Shown one piece after another: positions 37,945-45,163 of a stretch of 64,000 nt of DNA. The translations under genes were made by a program, and so were the position numbers. Each line of letters starts with the position of its first letter. Position 1 is the first letter of the stretch. The stretch covers positions 182,376-246,375 of the forward strand of contig NZ_BMVU01000004.1 in the NCBI RefSeq assembly GCF_014650875.1, in the 5' to 3' direction. The stretch is from Streptomyces minutiscleroticus (lineage in GTDB: Bacteria; Actinomycetota; Actinomycetes; Streptomycetales; Streptomycetaceae). The notes below the pieces were generated by a model, which worked only from the letters and a program-made list of their open reading frames with translations, was not told the DNA's origin and did not search any database.

Positions 37945-38496
37945 TCAGACGGCCTCGTACGCGAACCCTTCGCAGACGGGCACGCCGCCGCGGTACACCG
38001 CCACGGCGCCCTCACGGGCCGCCGGCGCCGCGTCGCAGGAGACCGGGGGCCGGTCGCACAGCGCCGCCGCCGCGCTCCCGGTGGGACATCGGTCCACCTC
38101 GCACCAGATGCGCTTGCCCGCGCCCTCGGTGCTCCAGCCCCAGCGGTCGGCGAGGCCGTCGACGAGCGCCAGACCGCGGCCGCTGGTCTCGTCGCCCTCG
38201 GCACAGCGCCGGCTCGGCGGGCGCGTGCTGGCGTCGGCAACCTCCAGGCGGACGGTGGCCGACGCCCCGCCCGCCTCCTCTGCGGCGCCCGGCAGCACCA
38301 GCCGCAGCACGGCCGGGCAGCCGGTGTGCACCACGGCGTTGGTGACGAGTTCGGAGACGAGGAGGATGAGGGTCTCGGCGACCGGCTCGTCGGCCTCTAT
38401 CCCCGAGCCGGCGAGTCGCGACCGGGCCCACTTGCGGGCGCGCCCCACCTCCGCGGGGTCGGGCCGGATCTCCAGCTGCACTTGAAGCACCTGCAC
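37945..38496 (-). CDS. RsbW-like ATP-binding (anti-sigma-type) protein
   Basis: A 183-residue histidine-kinase-type ATPase domain. The N box is ELVTNAVVHT (about 49-58) and the G box GRGLALVDGLADRWGW (about 106-121). Such Streptomyces proteins resemble RsbW/SpoIIAB anti-sigma kinases, though most lack a proven sigma target. The C-terminus has extra Cys (CPTGSAAAALC, CD, C). A GTG start at 38496 is used. A STAS-domain anti-anti-sigma gene lies 1.5 kb away on the same strand, which would be a natural partner (inference). Confidence 0.87.
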   Translation of the reverse strand: MQVLQVQLEIRPDPAEVGRARKWARSRLAGSGIEADEPVAETLILLVSELVTNAVVHTGCPAVLRLVLPGAAEEAGGASATVRLEVADASTRPPSRRCAEGDETSGRGLALVDGLADRWGWSTEGAGKRIWCEVDRCPTGSAAAALCDRPPVSCDAAPAAREGAVAVYRGGVPVCEGFAYEAV

Positions 38497-39200
38497 CGCT
38501 CACACCATCCGAACCGGCGGACACATCGCCTCGCGCCTCACAAGGGCCACGCTCGTGGCCGGAAGAGGGGTCACGGAACGTGATTTCCCTGCGACACAGC
38601 ATGGTTGACGTACAGTCACCTCAACAAGCGCTTCGGGCATATTCCAGCGCGAAGGAGTACGCATGAGGGATACTGTGCGACGCTCGCCGCGGGGAGTCGA
38701 ACAGGCAGGAGCGTCGCTGCTTCCTGCCCCGCGAGCGGCGGGCATCGCCCGATCCGGCGCCGCTCCGGGCGCCGCACCAGGACGGCTCGCACTCGCAACC
38801 ACTCGCATTCCCCACAAGGTACCCGAGCGGGACACCGACTCCATGCCGTGACGAACCGTCCCTGCACACCACCCGGCGATCACGCTCGGCGATTCCTGTA
38901 TGCCACGTTCCGTGACATTCGGTCCGTTCGGAACTCGCGCAACCGCCGTACCAGGAGTCACGGCGCCCACAGCGGCCGCGGAGGCACGCCCCGGCCCGCG
39001 CGGCGGCGGGCGGGGACGGGCGGACCGGGCCGCCCGGAAGGCCGCGGCGGCCCGCCCGAACTCCATGCGCGCCCGGGCGTGTTGCGCGGCCGCTCCCCCG
39101 CGGATCACGCCGGAGGCACGCGCAAGGGTGCGCGAACGGACCCGGACACGCATGCAGGAACGTTTTTCGGGCCATGTGCCGGAAGCCGCCGCCCCTGCGC
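38497..39200. other. 704-base stretch with one weak small ORF
   Basis: The best candidate is a plus-strand ORF at 38663-38851 (62 residues, MRDTVRRSPRGVEQ..., Ala/Arg/Pro-rich) with GAAGGAG 6 bases before its ATG. Its third positions are only about 70% G/C against over 90% in real genes nearby, so it is doubtful. The rest holds no ORF with a ribosome site. The promoter of the ATP-binding protein gene must lie in the left part. Confidence 0.35.
38663..38851 (+). CDS. Possible small protein (62 residues)
   Basis: Starts ATG with GAAGGAG 6 bases upstream and ends in MP. Composition is Ala/Arg/Pro-rich with no domain, no signal peptide and weak Streptomyces codon bias. It begins 166 bases from the divergent ATP-binding protein start, where such gene pairs commonly carry an XRE-type regulator; none is seen here. 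It may be a chance ORF. Confidence 0.3.
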   Translation: MRDTVRRSPRGVEQAGASLLPAPRAAGIARSGAAPGAAPGRLALATTRIPHKVPERDTDSMP

Positions 39201-39713
39201 CTACTCCGGCACCGTGAAGTAACGGGCGAAGGCGGTCACGGCCTCCTCCTCGCGCACGCGGCCGTCGGCGTCCGCGTCGAGCGTGCCCGCCGCGGCCGCG
39301 GCCGCGTCCTTGTCGAGTCCCAGGGCCTTCAGGACGCGCGCGGTCTCCTCGACGGTCGCGGCGCCGTCCCCGTCGCCGTCCGCCACGTCGAGCGCCGCGT
39401 GCAGGAAGGGGCGGGCGATCTCGGCGAACCGCCCGGGGTTGTCCCGCAGCCGCTCGACCGCCCCGTTCACGAACTCGCCCCGGCTGATGCGCTGGTCGCC
39501 GTCCCGGTCCGCTATGCCCGCCATGCCCTGCCAGAAGGCCTCCGCGCCGGCGTACAGGGCCTGCCCCTTGTCGGAGCGGGCCGCGGTGCCGAACTCGGCG
39601 AGCACCGCCTTCGACGCCGCGTTGAAGTCCTCGCGGTCGATGTAGCCGTTGCCGTCCTGGTCGAAGGTGGCGAACCGGGCGGCGATCCTGCGCTCGTTCT
39701 CGGTGCTGACCAT
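39201..39713 (-). CDS. EF-hand calcium-binding protein (calerythrin-like)
   Basis: A 170-residue soluble protein with four EF-hand loops: 18-29 (D-D-N-G, but Asp at position 12), 69-80 (D-D-D, Gln instead of Gly at position 6, Glu12), 112-123 (D-D-D-G, Glu12) and 146-157 (D-D-D-G, Glu12). All four look able to bind Ca2+, the second weakly. Actinobacterial calerythrin-type sensors have unknown targets. Start 39713 has GAAGAAG before it; an earlier in-frame ATG at 39749 is not needed. Next to regulatory genes (STAS, ECF sigma). Confidence 0.92.
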   Translation of the reverse strand: MVSTENERRIAARFATFDQDGNGYIDREDFNAASKAVLAEFGTAARSDKGQALYAGAEAFWQGMAGIADRDGDQRISRGEFVNGAVERLRDNPGRFAEIARPFLHAALDVADGDGDGAATVEETARVLKALGLDKDAAAAAAGTLDADADGRVREEEAVTAFARYFTVPE

Positions 39714-39998
39714 GTCTTCTTCGGACCGCCTTACTTCACGTGGGTGCATTTGGCACGGAGCGTACGACGCCGGGGAGCGCCCGGAGGCGCAAAACAGTGC
39801 TTGTGCCGGGGACGTCGGAACACCGTGACGGCGACACGGCCGCAGGCCAAGGGATCGGCCCGTCCGGCGTGACGCGGATCACGTGCGCCGCCGGGGCATG
39901 CGGGGGCGGCGGCCGGGGCAGACGGAGCCGTGCGGGAGGAGCGGGCGGACGAGTCGTGCGGGAGGGCCGGAGAGATCTCGCCCGAGGAAGCGCGGACG

Positions 39999-40373
39999 TC
40001 AGGCGGACAGCGGGCGGACGTCGTCGTCGAGGGCCGATCCGACGTCCGGGTAGACCTCGAAGAGGCGGCGCACACCGAGGGCGGCGAGGACGCGGTTGAC
40101 GTGCGAGCCGTCGACGGCGCCCTGCGCGGGCAGGATCAGCCGCAGTTCCCCCCGGCAGGAACGGATCAGCCTGCGGGTGGCGACGAGGACCCCGACGCCG
40201 CTGGAGTCGCAGAAGAGGACGCCCGACAGGTCCAGGACGAGACTGCGGCGCCCGTCGGCCACGGCGTCGTGCACCCGCTGGCGCAGCAGCGGTGACGTCA
40301 TCAGGTCCATCTCGCCGGAGACCCGCAGGACGGCCCACCCCGCCCGTTCGTCGTCGGTCACTGTGAACGCCAC
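39999..40373 (-). CDS. STAS-domain anti-anti-sigma factor
   Basis: A 124-residue SpoIIAA/RsbV-type protein. The phosphoacceptor motif is VLFCDSSGVGVL (Ser of DSSG, about residues 56-57), after LVLDLSG. In the partner-switch model the unphosphorylated form binds an RsbW-like kinase and frees a sigma factor; the RsbW-like gene at 37945-38496 is the nearest candidate. GTG start at 40373 (VAFTVTDDE). Followed downstream by a 285-base gap and the EF-hand gene. Confidence 0.92.
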   Translation of the reverse strand: MAFTVTDDERAGWAVLRVSGEMDLMTSPLLRQRVHDAVADGRRSLVLDLSGVLFCDSSGVGVLVATRRLIRSCRGELRLILPAQGAVDGSHVNRVLAALGVRRLFEVYPDVGSALDDDVRPLSA

Positions 40374-40733
40374 GCACCATCCCTCTCGTCGACGATGAGG
40401 ACCAGGAAACGGAAGCTCCCCCTACGCATCCTTTCTGCGCCGCTGCCCGATCGCTTCCCTCATGAAACACCGGATCCCGAACGGGAACACACGTCTGACG
40501 GGCTCGTTCCGTCCGACGCGGTGCGTTCCGGTCACGCCTGATCGGGACCGGACCGGGTAGAGGCGGACGCAGCGCGCGGTGGTCACTACCATCCGCACCG
40601 CCTCCTGGGGCGTGCATTGCCACAAAGGGGCGTGCGCCGTCAGTGGTGCCGACTACATTCGGGAGGAAGCCGGGGACGAGAATCCGGTGCACAGGCGATG
40701 GGCGCCGGGTACGGACAGGGGCGAGGGGGCCGT
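40374..40733. promoter_or_regulatory. Divergent region, STAS gene / ECF sigma operon
   Basis: 360 bases holding both promoters. No dyad or clean -35/-10 was identified. ECF sigma genes often autoregulate, so the right part should contain the sigma's own promoter, which cannot be told from one sequence. Confidence 0.3.
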
Positions 40734-41318
40734 ATGGAGAGGCACGACGCACCGCCCCGCTGGGACCGCAAGATGCAGCAGCGGCTGGCGCGCGGGGAGG
40801 CGGCCGCTCTGGGTGAGTTCTACGACCGGTTCGCTTCGCTCGTGCACGGTCTCGCCCACCGCGTGCTCGACGACGAGCGGGCCGCCGACGCCGTCACCCG
40901 TGAGGTCTTCGCCCGCGTCTGGGAGAACCCCGAGGCCTACGACCCGAGACAGGGGCCGCTGCGCTCCTGGGTGGCCACGCTGACCCACCGGCTGGCCGTG
41001 CAGCGCCTGCGCCGCACCGAGACCGCGGCGCTCGCCGAGGGCGGACCGGGTTCGACGGAGGAACTGGAGCGCAAGGTGCGGCACGCCTCGGTCGCGGCCC
41101 GCGCCGACTACATCGTGACCTCCATGCCCGCCCCGCTGCGCGCGGCCCTGGAGCTGGCCTACTTCGAGCGCCGCGACTACCGGCAGACCGCCGCCGACCT
41201 CGGCGTCACCGAGGACGAGGCCCGCCGCCGGCTGCGCCTGGGCCTCCAGCTGCTGTCCACCGCGCACGACGTCGGTCCCTCCGGTACGCCTCCCGAACAC
41301 GGAGGAGGTGCGCGGTGA
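40734..41318 (+). CDS. ECF-type RNA polymerase sigma factor
   Basis: A 194-residue sigma factor with region 2 (QRLARGEAAALGEFYDRFASLVHGLAHRVL to SWVATLTHRLAVQRLRR) and region 4 (MPAPLRAALELAYFERRDYRQTAADLGVTEDEARRRLRLGLQLL), no region 3. The ATG 40734 has GAGGGGG 5 bases upstream; an ATG at 40698 is a less likely start. Its stop overlaps the anti-sigma gene's GTG by four bases (GTGA), so the pair is coupled. The stimulus is unknown. Region 4's HTH is intact. Confidence 0.92.
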   Translation: MERHDAPPRWDRKMQQRLARGEAAALGEFYDRFASLVHGLAHRVLDDERAADAVTREVFARVWENPEAYDPRQGPLRSWVATLTHRLAVQRLRRTETAALAEGGPGSTEELERKVRHASVAARADYIVTSMPAPLRAALELAYFERRDYRQTAADLGVTEDEARRRLRLGLQLLSTAHDVGPSGTPPEHGGGAR

Positions 41319-42658
41319 GCGACGCCGGACGCTTCGGGGCGTACGACGGCCACGACGACGAGGGCGGCGGGGACGGGGCGCGCGGCGGGCGGTTCGGGAA
41401 GGACGGGGGGCGGGGCCCCGACCGGTCCGGCGGCCCCCCGGGACCGGAGAACGGCCCGGGGCCGGAGAACGGCGGCCCGCCGCACCACGAGCCGCCCCGC
41501 ATACCGATGCCGCGCTCCTCCGTGGAGGACACGGGCCTGCCGCTGCCCGAGCCGCCGCCCGCCCCGCCCGTCATGGCGCACCGGGTGCTCAAGACGCTGC
41601 TCGGCGCGTGGGCGCTGGCGGCCTGCCCGCCGGAGGAGACGGCGGCCGTCGAGGAGCACCTCGGCTTCTGCGGCGCGTGCGCGGACGAGGCGCGGCGGCT
41701 GCGCGAGGCGGTCGGCCTGCTGCACCCGCCGGAGAGCCTGGACCTGGACCCCGTCCTGCGCACCCGGGTCCTGGAGAACTGCCTCGACCGGCGCCCGCCG
41801 CGCATCCCCGTGCCCGAGTGGGCCACCGCGTACGACGCGGAGACCGCCCGGCTCGACGCGCTGCTGCAGGACATCGGCGACGGCGAGTGGCACGCGCCGG
41901 TACGGCTGCGCTGGTTCGACGGCACGGCACCCACGGACCGCCGCACCACCGTGGCCGGGGTCATCGCCCATCTGCTGGCGGTCGACGGGCTGGTCGCGCA
42001 GGCCCTCGGTCTCGCGGTGCCGCCCGGCGAGCCGCCCCCCGACGCGGGCCCGGCCGAGCGCACCGAGGCGTACTGGCGCGCCTCGCGGCTGCCGCCGACC
42101 CGCTCCGTGCGCGGCCCCTGGCGCGAGCAGAGCCACGACCTCGTGCGCACGGTGTCCTTCGCGGGCGGCGGCGCCGGGCTGCTGCCGGTGTCCTACGGCG
42201 CCTTCGAGCTGCCGCTGCGCGACGCGATGCTGGACCGGGCCTTCGAGTGCTGGGTGCACGCCGAGGACATCGCGTCCGCCGTCGACTACCCGTACGAGCC
42301 GCCCGCCCCCCGGCATCTGCACCGCATGATCGACCTCGCGGCCCGGATGCTGCCGGGCGCGCTGGCCGCCCGGCGGCGGGCGGGGCTCGGGGCGCCGGCC
42401 GGCACAGCGGCGCCGGGCCGCAGCGTGCGGCTGGAGATCGAGGGCTCGGGCGGCGGCGAGTGGCTCGTGCCGCTGGACGCGCCGGACGCGCCCGCCGCCG
42501 CGACGCGCGAGGTCGCCCACATCGCCCTGGACGGGGTGGAGTTCTGCCGGCTCGCCGCCGGCCACCTCGCCCCCGAGGAGGCGCCCGCGGGCCTGGACGG
42601 CGACCGGCAGGCGATCAGGGACGTCCTGCTGGCGACGGCGTCGCTCAGCAGGATGTAG
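41315..42658 (+). CDS. Anti-sigma factor: ZAS zinc domain fused to an MDMPI-like domain
   Basis: A 447-residue partner of the preceding sigma. After an N-terminal Gly/Pro/Asp-rich region (1-85) comes a ZAS anti-sigma motif with His115-x3-Cys119-x2-Cys122 (EEHLGFCGAC), which binds zinc and often reacts to redox or thiol stress. The rest (about 165-445) is a maleylpyruvate-isomerase/DinB-type helical domain (VAGVIAHLLAVDGLVAQALGL, CWVHAEDIASAVDYPYEPP) common as a mycothiol-dependent fold. There is no transmembrane helix, so the regulator is cytoplasmic. I infer thiol or metabolite sensing. Confidence 0.88.
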   Translation: MSDAGRFGAYDGHDDEGGGDGARGGRFGKDGGRGPDRSGGPPGPENGPGPENGGPPHHEPPRIPMPRSSVEDTGLPLPEPPPAPPVMAHRVLKTLLGAWALAACPPEETAAVEEHLGFCGACADEARRLREAVGLLHPPESLDLDPVLRTRVLENCLDRRPPRIPVPEWATAYDAETARLDALLQDIGDGEWHAPVRLRWFDGTAPTDRRTTVAGVIAHLLAVDGLVAQALGLAVPPGEPPPDAGPAERTEAYWRASRLPPTRSVRGPWREQSHDLVRTVSFAGGGAGLLPVSYGAFELPLRDAMLDRAFECWVHAEDIASAVDYPYEPPAPRHLHRMIDLAARMLPGALAARRRAGLGAPAGTAAPGRSVRLEIEGSGGGEWLVPLDAPDAPAAATREVAHIALDGVEFCRLAAGHLAPEEAPAGLDGDRQAIRDVLLATASLSRM

Positions 42659-42679
42659 GCCGCCCGGGCGCGGGACGAC

Positions 42680-42756
42680 GGCTCCCCGGCCTCCGTACGG
42701 GACGGGTACGGGGCGACGGGCTCCCCGGCCTCCGTACGGGACGGGCGCGGGGCGGC
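42680..42756. repeat. Two 39-bp tandem repeats
   Basis: ggctccccggcctccgtacg... at 42680 recurs at 42719, 39 bases later, nearly identical (gggtacgg vs gggcgcgg). They lie between the anti-sigma stop and the terminator before purU. Confidence 0.65.
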
Positions 42757-42760
42757 ACTC

Positions 42761-42793
42761 CCGGGGCGCCGTACGGAGCCGGGCGCGCCCCGG
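42761..42793. terminator. Bidirectional stem-loop, anti-sigma / purU
   Basis: CCGGGGCGC (42761-42769) / GCGCCCCGG (42785-42793), 9-bp perfect stem, 15-base loop, between convergent genes. Confidence 0.55.
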
Positions 42794-42809
42794 TCGGGCC
42801 GGGCGCTCC

Positions 42810-43694
42810 TCAGTCGAAGACGACCGTGCGCCGCCCGTTGAGCAGGATGCGGCGCTCCGCGTGCCACTTGACCGCGCGGGCCAGCGCCTGGCACTCCACG
42901 TCCCGGCCGACGGCGACCAGCTGCTCCGGCGTGACCTGGTGGCCGACGCGCTCGACCTCCTGCTCGATGATCGGGCCCTCGTCGAGGTCCGCCGTCACGT
43001 AGTGGGCGGTGGCGCCGATCAGCTTCACCCCGCGGGCGTGCGCCTGGTGGTAGGGCTTGGCGCCCTTGAAGCTCGGCAGGAAGGAGTGGTGGATGTTGAT
43101 GATCCGGCCGCTGAGCTGCTTGCACAGGTCGTCCGAGAGCACCTGCATGTAGCGGGCGAGCACGACCAGCTCCACGTTCTCGCCGCGCACCAGCTCCAGG
43201 AGCCGGGCCTCGGCCTCCGGCTTGTTGTCCTTGGTGACCGGGATGTGGTGGAAGGGGATGTCGTAGGAGGCGACGAGCTCCGCGAAGTCGGTGTGGTTGG
43301 ACACCACGGCCACGATCTCCACCGGCAGCGCGCCGGTGCCGGCCCGGAACAGCAGGTCGTTCAGGCAGTGCCCGAATTTGCTGACCATGAGCACGACCCG
43401 CATCCGCTCGTCGGCGCGGTGGATCTGCCAGTCCATCCGGAAGGAGTCGCCGACGGCCGCGAAGCTCGCGCGCAGCTTGTCGACGTCCACCGGGGACTCC
43501 GCGGAGAAGTGCACCCGCATGAAGAACAGTCCCGTGTCGTGGTCGCCGAACTGCTGACTGTCCTCGATGTTGCAGCCGGTCATGAAGAGGTAGCTCGACA
43601 CGGCGTGCACGATGCCCTGCTTGTCGGGGCAGGAGAGGGTGAGGACGTACTGCTCGGCGGCGGGCGCTGCCCCGCGGACGGACTGCTCGTTCAT
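42810..43694 (-). CDS. purU: Formyltetrahydrofolate deformylase
   Basis: A 294-residue PurU: N-terminal ACT domain (LTLSCPDKQGIVHAVSSYLF, about 18-37) and C-terminal formyltransferase fold with VVSNHTDF, HHSFLPSFKGAKPYHQA and GATAHYVTADLDEGPII, including the catalytic Asn-His-Asp set typical of formyl transferases (NIHHSF, HYVTADLDEG). It hydrolyses 10-formyl-THF to THF and formate, balancing C1 pools for purine synthesis and regulated by glycine/methionine through the ACT domain. ATG 43694. Downstream of nothing; next is the SCO4402-type gene. Confidence 0.95.
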   Translation of the reverse strand: MNEQSVRGAAPAAEQYVLTLSCPDKQGIVHAVSSYLFMTGCNIEDSQQFGDHDTGLFFMRVHFSAESPVDVDKLRASFAAVGDSFRMDWQIHRADERMRVVLMVSKFGHCLNDLLFRAGTGALPVEIVAVVSNHTDFAELVASYDIPFHHIPVTKDNKPEAEARLLELVRGENVELVVLARYMQVLSDDLCKQLSGRIINIHHSFLPSFKGAKPYHQAHARGVKLIGATAHYVTADLDEGPIIEQEVERVGHQVTPEQLVAVGRDVECQALARAVKWHAERRILLNGRRTVVFD

Positions 43695-43793
43695 CCCGCC
43701 AGAATCGCATACGCGGCCGCGGTGCGGGCGGCCGTCCCGATCGGCGGACCGGCCGGGACGCCGGGACGGACCCGTCCGGCGGCGCGACCCCGC

Positions 43794-44288
43794 CTAGGCC
43801 GGGCGGGTCAGCAGCTGCAGTTCGCCGAGGGTCCGCGGCGGGGCCTCCGGGTCCTCGCCGTCGCTCGCCGCCATCCGCAGGTGCGCGTCGCGCGCGGCCC
43901 GCACCGCCTCCGGCCAGCCGTGGTGGTCCAGGTAGGCGGAGACGGGGGCGTCCGGGCCCACCTGGTGCATGATCCGCAGCACCCGCAGCACCGCGGTGTC
44001 GACGAGGGCGGCCTCCTGCGAGTCGCGGAAGATCGTCCCCACGTACTTCTCGGCGGACCAGTTGTCGAGCCAGGTGTCCTCGACGAGGCGGTACACGGCG
44101 TCGGTGACGTCACCGTAGCCGTCGACGCCCGCGAGCCAGACCTCCCGCTGGAAGACCGGGTCGGAGAGCATGTGCAGCGCGGAGCGCACGTTGCTGCGCC
44201 AGCGCCACCACGGCATGTCGTTGAGCGGCATGCCGCCCATGGTGGAGGAGCGACGGCCGCGACGGGAAGAGTTCTCCGAACCTTGCAC
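43794..44288 (-). CDS. SCO4402-family conserved protein
   Basis: About 164 residues. The conserved core is MPLNDMPWWRWRSNVRSALHMLSDPVFQREVWLAGVDGYGDVTDAVYRLVEDTWLDNWSAEKYVGTIF, which I recognise as the SCO4402 family of actinobacterial proteins, named after the S. coelicolor gene; function unknown. The start is uncertain: GTG 44288 (VQGSENSS) sits 16 bases after GGGGGA, while ATG 44240 has no ribosome site. Trp-rich and acidic, no membrane segment. Divergent from the binding lipoprotein gene. Confidence 0.85.
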   Translation of the reverse strand: MQGSENSSRRGRRSSTMGGMPLNDMPWWRWRSNVRSALHMLSDPVFQREVWLAGVDGYGDVTDAVYRLVEDTWLDNWSAEKYVGTIFRDSQEAALVDTAVLRVLRIMHQVGPDAPVSAYLDHHGWPEAVRAARDAHLRMAASDGEDPEAPPRTLGELQLLTRPA

Positions 44289-44412
44289 GGTCCACGATCG
44301 TACGTTTCCCCCGCGAAGGCCCCGCACCGGACCCCGCGATTCACCCTCCCGTCACCGAGCGTCGGAACCCGGTCACACCGCGGTTGGCGACGCGGCGGAA
44401 TCGTGCGGTTCC

Positions 44413-45132
44413 ATGACCGGCAGGCGACGTACCCGTTCCGTCCGTTCCGTCCTCCCCGGCCCCGCGCGCTCCGCCGGAGCGGGCGTGCTCGCCGCGGGGG
44501 CGATGGCGGTGTGCGCGTCCCTGACCGCCGGGTGCGGGGTCGTCCCCGGTGTGCCGGGTGGCTCCGGGGACGGCCCCGTCACCGTCATGACCTGGGCCCC
44601 GCAGCACACCCGGACCGCCGACATGCCCGGCATGCCGGCGATGGCCCAGGCGTACGCGCGCTGGATCAACGCGGACGGCGGCATCGGCGGCCGCGAGCTG
44701 AGGGTGATCACCTGCAACGACCACGACGACACCGTGAGCGCCGCGGCCTGCGCGCAGCGCGCGGTCCAGGAGGACGTCACGGCCGTCGTCGGCTCCTACA
44801 GCCGGCACAGCCGCGCCTTCCTCTCCCCGCTGGAGGCCGCGGGCATCCCGTACCTGGGGGGCTTCGGGGTCACCGAGGACGAGTTCACCAGCCCGCTGTC
44901 GTACCCGGTCAACGGCGGCAGGCCCGCGCTCTTCGCGGGCCTGGGCAGGCAGCTCGCCGGGGAGTGCGGGCCCGTCGCCCTGATCCGCCCCGACACCGTC
45001 GCGGGCGACGACCTGCCGGTGCTGCTCGACGCGGGCCCGACCGCGGGCGGCCACCCAGCGGCGCTGGACCAGCGGGCCGCCGACGACGCCACGGAGTACA
45101 ACGTGGCGGAGCTGCTGGAGAGCGCCGGCTGA
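44413..45132 (+). CDS. Truncated branched-chain-type substrate-binding lipoprotein
   Basis: A 239-residue exported protein: signal peptide with lipobox LTAGC (about Cys41) after a twin-Arg-rich lead (GRRRTRSVRS), then the periplasmic-binding fold of Leu/Ile/Val-type receptors (ARWINADGGIGGRELRVI, AVVGSYSRHSRAFLSPLEAAGIPYLGG). Family members run about 400 or more residues; here the second lobe is missing after LIRPDTVAGDDLPVLLDAG, ending ATEYNVAELLESAG. It may be a decayed copy. No permease or ATPase is adjacent. The TAG/TGA end is followed by normal intergenic DNA. Confidence 0.75.
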   Translation: MTGRRRTRSVRSVLPGPARSAGAGVLAAGAMAVCASLTAGCGVVPGVPGGSGDGPVTVMTWAPQHTRTADMPGMPAMAQAYARWINADGGIGGRELRVITCNDHDDTVSAAACAQRAVQEDVTAVVGSYSRHSRAFLSPLEAAGIPYLGGFGVTEDEFTSPLSYPVNGGRPALFAGLGRQLAGECGPVALIRPDTVAGDDLPVLLDAGPTAGGHPAALDQRAADDATEYNVAELLESAG

Positions 45133-45163
45133 GGGACCCGCCCCCGGCCGGCGTCCCGACGCG

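Noticed and set aside
38616..39222. Several ORFs on both strands in the 38.5-39.2 kb gap, including a GTTCGACTCC T-loop-like string
   Set aside because: No full tRNA cloverleaf can be folded around it, and the ORFs lack codon bias.
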